Source: Claveliimonas acetigenes (lineage in GTDB: Bacteria > Bacillota > Clostridia > Lachnospirales > Lachnospiraceae). Taken from it: a stretch of DNA of 64,000 nucleotides. Below the pieces are notes generated by a model that was not told where the DNA came from, made no database searches, and saw nothing but the letters and a program-made list of their open reading frames with translations. The position numbers were made by a program, and so were the translations under genes. Numbering within the stretch: the stretch's first letter is position 1; each line of letters opens with the position of its first letter. The stretch is from assembly GCF_025567385.1 (NCBI RefSeq), contig NZ_JAOQJU010000002.1:310001-374000 (forward strand), in the 5' to 3' direction. This document shows positions 60,318-64,000 of this stretch, one piece after another.

Positions 60318-61565
60318 TTACTCATAGATCGGATATTTCTGACAAATCTGGTTCACAGCCTCGCGAATTTCATCCGCTTTACTGTCAAAATCTGTAACCG
60401 TCATCTTAATCAGCCTTGCAATCACTCTCATGTCTTCTTCTACAAGCCCTCTTGTCGTAACGGCCGGTGTTCCAATACGTACGCCGCTGGTTACAAAAGG
60501 ACTCGCCGGGTCATTAGGCACCGCGTTTTTATTTACCGTAATATAGACCTCATCCAGACGATTCTGCAGGTCTTTCCCGGTAATATTCATATTCTGTAGA
60601 TCTACCAGCATCAGGTGGTTATCCGTGCCGCCGCTTACCAGATCAAATCCTTCTTCTACCATTGCTTCTGCAAGAGCCTTTGCATTCTTAACCACCTGCT
60701 TCTGATATTCTTTAAATTCCGGTTTTAACGCTTCTCCAAAACAGATTGCCTTAGCTGCAATAATGTGCATTAGCGGCCCTCCCTGGGTTCCCGGGAAAAT
60801 CGCTTTGTTAACTGCCTTTGCGTATTCTTCTTTACACATAATAATACCGCCTCTTGGACCACGCAGTGTCTTATGGGTCGTCGTACTTACCACATCAGCA
60901 TATGGCACAGGGCTCTGATGTAAACCTGCCGCTACCAGCCCTGCAATATGCGCCATATCTACAAAAAGATACGCTCCCACTTCTTTCGCAATATCCGCAA
61001 ACAGATCAAAACGTATCTCTCTTGGATATGCAGACGCTCCCGCAACGATCATCTTCGGTTTACACTCTTTCGCAATTCTTCTGATTTCTTCATAATCTAA
61101 AAAACCTTCATCATTTACATTATAAGGGACAAAATGATACAGCAAACCGGATAAATTTACCGGTGAACCATGCGTCAGATGTCCGCCATGCGCTAAGTTT
61201 AATCCCATCACTGTATCTCCCGGCTTCAGAAACGCCTGATAAACAGCTGTATTAGCACTGGCCCCTGAATGCGGCTGCACACAAACATGTTCGCATCCGA
61301 AAAGCTTTTTTGCACGCTCAATCGCCACATTTTCAAGAATATCCACATCCTCGCAGCCGCCATAGTAGCGCTTCGCCGGATACCCTTCCGCATATTTATT
61401 GGTAGGCACCGTTCCCATCGCCAACATAACCGCAGGGCTGACAATATTCTCGGAAGCAATCAGCTCCAGATTTCTTTTCTGCCGGTTCATCTCAAGAAAA
61501 AGTGCATCTCCTATCTCTTCATCACAGCTTCTGATATAATTCATTACCTCGTTCACCATGTTCAT
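60318..61565 (-). CDS. glyA: Serine hydroxymethyltransferase
   Basis: A 415-residue PLP enzyme interconverting serine and glycine with tetrahydrofolate. Features are LIASENIVSPAVM, HSGASANTAVY, VDMAHIAGLVAAG, the PLP lysine in STTTHKTLRGPRGG and the C-terminal SGVRIGTPAVTTRG. The ATG at 61565 follows GGAGG by 9 nt; the longer frame overlaps the leader. It has its own strong promoter and reads into nfo. Confidence 0.96.
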   Translation of the reverse strand: MNMVNEVMNYIRSCDEEIGDALFLEMNRQKRNLELIASENIVSPAVMLAMGTVPTNKYAEGYPAKRYYGGCEDVDILENVAIERAKKLFGCEHVCVQPHSGASANTAVYQAFLKPGDTVMGLNLAHGGHLTHGSPVNLSGLLYHFVPYNVNDEGFLDYEEIRRIAKECKPKMIVAGASAYPREIRFDLFADIAKEVGAYLFVDMAHIAGLVAAGLHQSPVPYADVVSTTTHKTLRGPRGGIIMCKEEYAKAVNKAIFPGTQGGPLMHIIAAKAICFGEALKPEFKEYQKQVVKNAKALAEAMVEEGFDLVSGGTDNHLMLVDLQNMNITGKDLQNRLDEVYITVNKNAVPNDPASPFVTSGVRIGTPAVTTRGLVEEDMRVIARLIKMTVTDFDSKADEIREAVNQICQKYPIYE

Positions 61566-61621
61566 AACTTTTGTCCTCCATCTCCTGCTTTTTATGCCTT
61601 GTGTATTCTTTAACAAATTTA

Positions 61622-61650
61622 AGCATATAGAATCGGAAGCAAAATGTCAA
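61622..61650 (-). promoter_or_regulatory. glyA promoter
   Basis: Perfect TTGACA (61645-61650) and TATGCT (61622-61627) are 17 bp apart on the minus strand. Confidence 0.75.
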
Positions 61651-61664
61651 TATATGTTCTTCTG

Positions 61665-62882
61665 TTATCTTTGCCTATATCCATCAAGAAATTTACCCAT
61701 ACATTTTATTGCGTCCCTCAAAACCCCTGCTTCCGGCAACAGAACGATCCGGAAATGATCAGGACAGTTCCAATCAAATCCGCTTCCGGGTACGATTAAA
61801 ATATTCGTTTCATGTAGCAGTTCACGGGCAAACTGTTTATCATCGGTAATATGAAATTTCTTTACATCCAACTTCGGGAAAATATAAAACGCGCTATTAT
61901 TCTTTACAAATGACAGTCCGTCTATTTTCTCCAGTTCCCCCACGGCGACTTCTCTCTGCTCATAGATTCTACCTCCCGGCTTTACCATTGAAAACGGCGT
62001 TTCCATATCTTCCAGGGCTGCTGGTATCACAATTTGAGCAAGGGCATTAGCACAAAGTCTCATGGACGTCAACTGGACGATTCCCTGCCTGTAGTCCTCC
62101 GTCAGATTTTTCGGTCCGCTCATCACCATCCACCCGCACCGGTAGCCGCACAGAAAATGTGACTTCGACAATCCATTCATTGTTACTACCGGAATATCTT
62201 CTGCCAAAGACGCTACAGAGACATGCTCCAGCCCATCCATTACCAACCGGTCATAAATCTCATCGGCAAAAATCATAATCCCATACTCTCTTGCAATCCC
62301 AATCAGTTCCAGAAGAATTTCCCGCGGATATAGCATTCCTGTAGGATTATTGGGATTAATAATGACTATCGCCTTTGTTCTTTTCGTAATTTTCGATCGT
62401 ATGTCCGCAATATCTGGATACCAGTCCGCCTTTTCATCACAGATATAATACACTGGCTTTCCGTCCGCCATATAAACCGAATTCCCCCAAAGTGAATAGC
62501 TGGGAGAAGGAACCAGCACTTCGTCCCCCTTATCCAAAAGTGGCAGCAATGCAAAAGAAATGACTTCGCTAACCCCATTCCCAACAAAAACATCCTCTGG
62601 AGTGATTCCTCTGATTCCCTTACTCCTTTCGTATTCACAGATCGCAATCCGCGCTTTTGGCATCCCTTTAAAGTCACAATATCCTACCCCCTCTCGAATA
62701 TGATGCTCTAAAGCGTGCTCAATACTTTCCGGCAGTCCAAAGCCAAAAGCTGCTGGATTCCCTGTATTCAGCTTCAATATTTCTGACCCCTGTGCCTGCA
62801 TCTCCATCGCTTCCATAAATAATGTTCCTCTAATATCAGAGTGTATATTCTCCATCCGCTTTGCTCTTGTAATTTTTTCCAT
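61665..62882 (-). CDS. PLP-dependent aminotransferase, AlaA/AspC-like
   Basis: A 405-residue class I aminotransferase. It has NTGNPAAFGFGLPESIE at the N-terminus, the cofactor-binding VGNGVSEVISFAL, NPNNPTGMLYP and FADEIYDRL, the PLP lysine in GLSKSHFLCGYRCGW, and Arg near the C-terminus in FRIVLLPE. The pattern resembles the AlaA (alanine-synthesising) group; the exact amino donor cannot be told. It is divergent from a LysR-type gene (151-bp gap), which probably regulates it. Confidence 0.87.
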   Translation of the reverse strand: MEKITRAKRMENIHSDIRGTLFMEAMEMQAQGSEILKLNTGNPAAFGFGLPESIEHALEHHIREGVGYCDFKGMPKARIAICEYERSKGIRGITPEDVFVGNGVSEVISFALLPLLDKGDEVLVPSPSYSLWGNSVYMADGKPVYYICDEKADWYPDIADIRSKITKRTKAIVIINPNNPTGMLYPREILLELIGIAREYGIMIFADEIYDRLVMDGLEHVSVASLAEDIPVVTMNGLSKSHFLCGYRCGWMVMSGPKNLTEDYRQGIVQLTSMRLCANALAQIVIPAALEDMETPFSMVKPGGRIYEQREVAVGELEKIDGLSFVKNNSAFYIFPKLDVKKFHITDDKQFARELLHETNILIVPGSGFDWNCPDHFRIVLLPEAGVLRDAIKCMGKFLDGYRQR

Positions 62883-62970
62883 TTCCTTTCCCCACCTTTT
62901 TATCCGAAATATCTTTTATTTGCTTTCATCATACTCCGGCAGTATAATATAATCAAATACATATAATCAT

Positions 62971-62986
62971 ATAATAATTATATTAT
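62971..62986. promoter_or_regulatory. Candidate LysR-type operator in the divergent gap
   Basis: ATAATA-ATTA-TATTAT forms an inverted repeat in a very AT-rich stretch (62940-63000) between the aminotransferase and LysR genes. Position suits a LysR-type binding site, but the low complexity makes chance likely. Confidence 0.35.
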
Positions 62987-63033
62987 TTTAACTATAATAA
63001 ATATCGCCATATTTGCGCAAAAGGAGTATCACT

Positions 63034-63984
63034 ATGTTTACATGGAAAAAATATGTCTATGAAGTATACCGGGAAAAGAGCTTCTCGAAAGCCGCCCAAA
63101 ATCTCTATATTAGCCAGCCGTCTTTAAGCGCCCGTATTAAGAAAATAGAAAATCTGATCGGTTTCCCTCTCTTTGACAGAAGCACAAGCCCTCTCCAGCT
63201 TACGGAAGTAGGAAAGGCCTACATAGAAGCTGCGGAAGAGATTTTCCAAATCGAACAGCGGGTAGAGAATTATATCAATAACCTAACCACCTTAAAAACC
63301 GGAAATCTGTCCATCGGCGCCAGCAATCTTTTTGCCGCCTATGTACTCCCGCCGTTGATTACCCAGTTCAAGCAAAAGTATCCTCATATCGGTGTCCATC
63401 TTACTGAAGGAAATACCACCCAGCTAGAGACAATGCTCAGTAATAATTCTCTGGATTTTGTCATTGACAATTACCACTATGACAGTACTCTGTATAACAA
63501 AGAACTCTACTGCCATGAAAATATTCTTCTTGCTGTCCCGAAGCATTTTCCCATCCATGGAAGTCTTGAAGAATACCAGCTTTCCTATGAAAGCATCAAA
63601 AACAAAAGCTACCTGGACTCTGTACATCCGGCTGTTCCGCTCCATACATTTTCCGAACTGCCTTTCATCATGCTTGCTCCTGGAAACGATACCCGTATCC
63701 GAGGAGACAGGCTGTGCAGGGAGGCCGGATTTCACCCTAATATTATTCTGGAGCTCAACCAGCAGTCAACGGCTTACATGGCGGCTTCCACACAGCTTGG
63801 GGCAACATTTATCAGTGATATTTTGGTAAGCCAACTCCCTTCTTTTGAAAACCTTGTTTACTATAAACTTGATGGCAGCGCCGCGAAACGTCAGGTATTT
63901 TTTTACTACAAAAACCATAAATACAAAACCCGTGTTATGGAAGAATTTCTCATCGTCATGCATGAAAGAATGACAAAAATATAA
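63034..63984 (+). CDS. LysR family transcriptional regulator
   Basis: A 316-residue regulator. The N-terminal winged helix has KYVYEVYREKSFSKAAQNLY, ISQPSLSARIKKIE and FPLFDRSTSPLQLTEVG. The C-terminal periplasmic-binding-like effector domain (about 90-310) begins LSIGASNLFAAYVLPPLI. The ATG at 63034 has AAGGAG 7 nt upstream; the frame is open seven codons further. It is divergent from the aminotransferase gene, the usual layout for a LysR regulator and its target. The effector is unknown. Confidence 0.9.
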   Translation: MFTWKKYVYEVYREKSFSKAAQNLYISQPSLSARIKKIENLIGFPLFDRSTSPLQLTEVGKAYIEAAEEIFQIEQRVENYINNLTTLKTGNLSIGASNLFAAYVLPPLITQFKQKYPHIGVHLTEGNTTQLETMLSNNSLDFVIDNYHYDSTLYNKELYCHENILLAVPKHFPIHGSLEEYQLSYESIKNKSYLDSVHPAVPLHTFSELPFIMLAPGNDTRIRGDRLCREAGFHPNIILELNQQSTAYMAASTQLGATFISDILVSQLPSFENLVYYKLDGSAAKRQVFFYYKNHKYKTRVMEEFLIVMHERMTKI

Positions 63985-64000
63985 CGAAAATATCTTCGCA

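Noticed and set aside
62940..63000. AT-rich stretch considered as an origin or attachment site
   Set aside because: It is simply the divergent promoter region of the LysR and aminotransferase genes; no DnaA boxes or integrase gene are near.

Overview
The window is chromosomal DNA of a low-to-moderate GC, Gram-positive, spore-forming member of the Clostridia, most likely a gut Lachnospiraceae (Dorea/Mediterraneibacter/Blautia type). This is inferred from an uninterrupted sporulation sigma factor SigK, CodY, IreB, RNase J, a T-box before thrS, a CIRCE-controlled groESL operon, and several families typical of Lachnospiraceae (DUF5717-, DUF5688- and DUF6106-like proteins). Nearly everything is housekeeping DNA. 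No prophage, CRISPR array, transposase or restriction system is visible.

Layout. 1-9.1 kb: a truncated giant DUF5717-like gene, a CobD-like enzyme, an AlaX-type editing protein with argS, and a GntR/ABC exporter operon. 9.1-18.1 kb is the most accessory-looking part. It holds two copies of a 195-bp structured inverted-repeat element (one with a perfect 9-bp target duplication), a 1455-residue S-layer-homology surface protein beside an Xre-type regulator with shared palindromic operators, azlCD, tRNA-Arg(CCG), a DUF5688 gene and efp. 18.1-31.2 kb: yqeG, an HD/shikimate-kinase fusion, yjbQ, a patatin, an ABC-F protein, T-box/thrS, a PGRP-type amidase, galM, guaB and groESL. 31.2-38.1 kb: codY, topA, dprA and comM, read leftwards behind a strong promoter and an unidentified structured leader, then sigK on the other strand. 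38.1-41.5 kb: a GlnK/GlnL-like two-component system next to an orphan PTS IIC permease, with helically phased repeats between them. 41.5-48.0 kb: a long leftward gene train mtaB-ireB-ruvX-DUF1292-fur-rnj-trmR-trhP. 48.0-52.5 kb: an HPr-like protein without the active histidine, then thiI, a cysteine desulfurase, rsmE and prmA. 52.5-64 kb: a 70-bp tandem repeat, Mn-riboswitch/mntP, a membrane-anchored propeller-like protein, trmO, AraC/MFS/MATE genes, nfo, glyA, and an aminotransferase/LysR divergent pair.

Translation quality and RNA modification recur through the window: alaX, argS, thrS, efp, ABC-F, trhP/trmR, mtaB, thiI with its sulfur donor, trmO, rsmE and prmA. The observations most worth following up are the 195-bp element landed in the efp terminator, the structured leader before comM, the Xre/SLH operator set, the two-component/orphan-EIIC pair, the HD-AroK fusion, and a threonyl-tRNA synthetase without its TGS domain. 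Start codons were moved from the longest reading frame wherever a Shine-Dalgarno sequence clearly favoured an internal start. Family names rest on recognition of sequence patterns, not on a database search.
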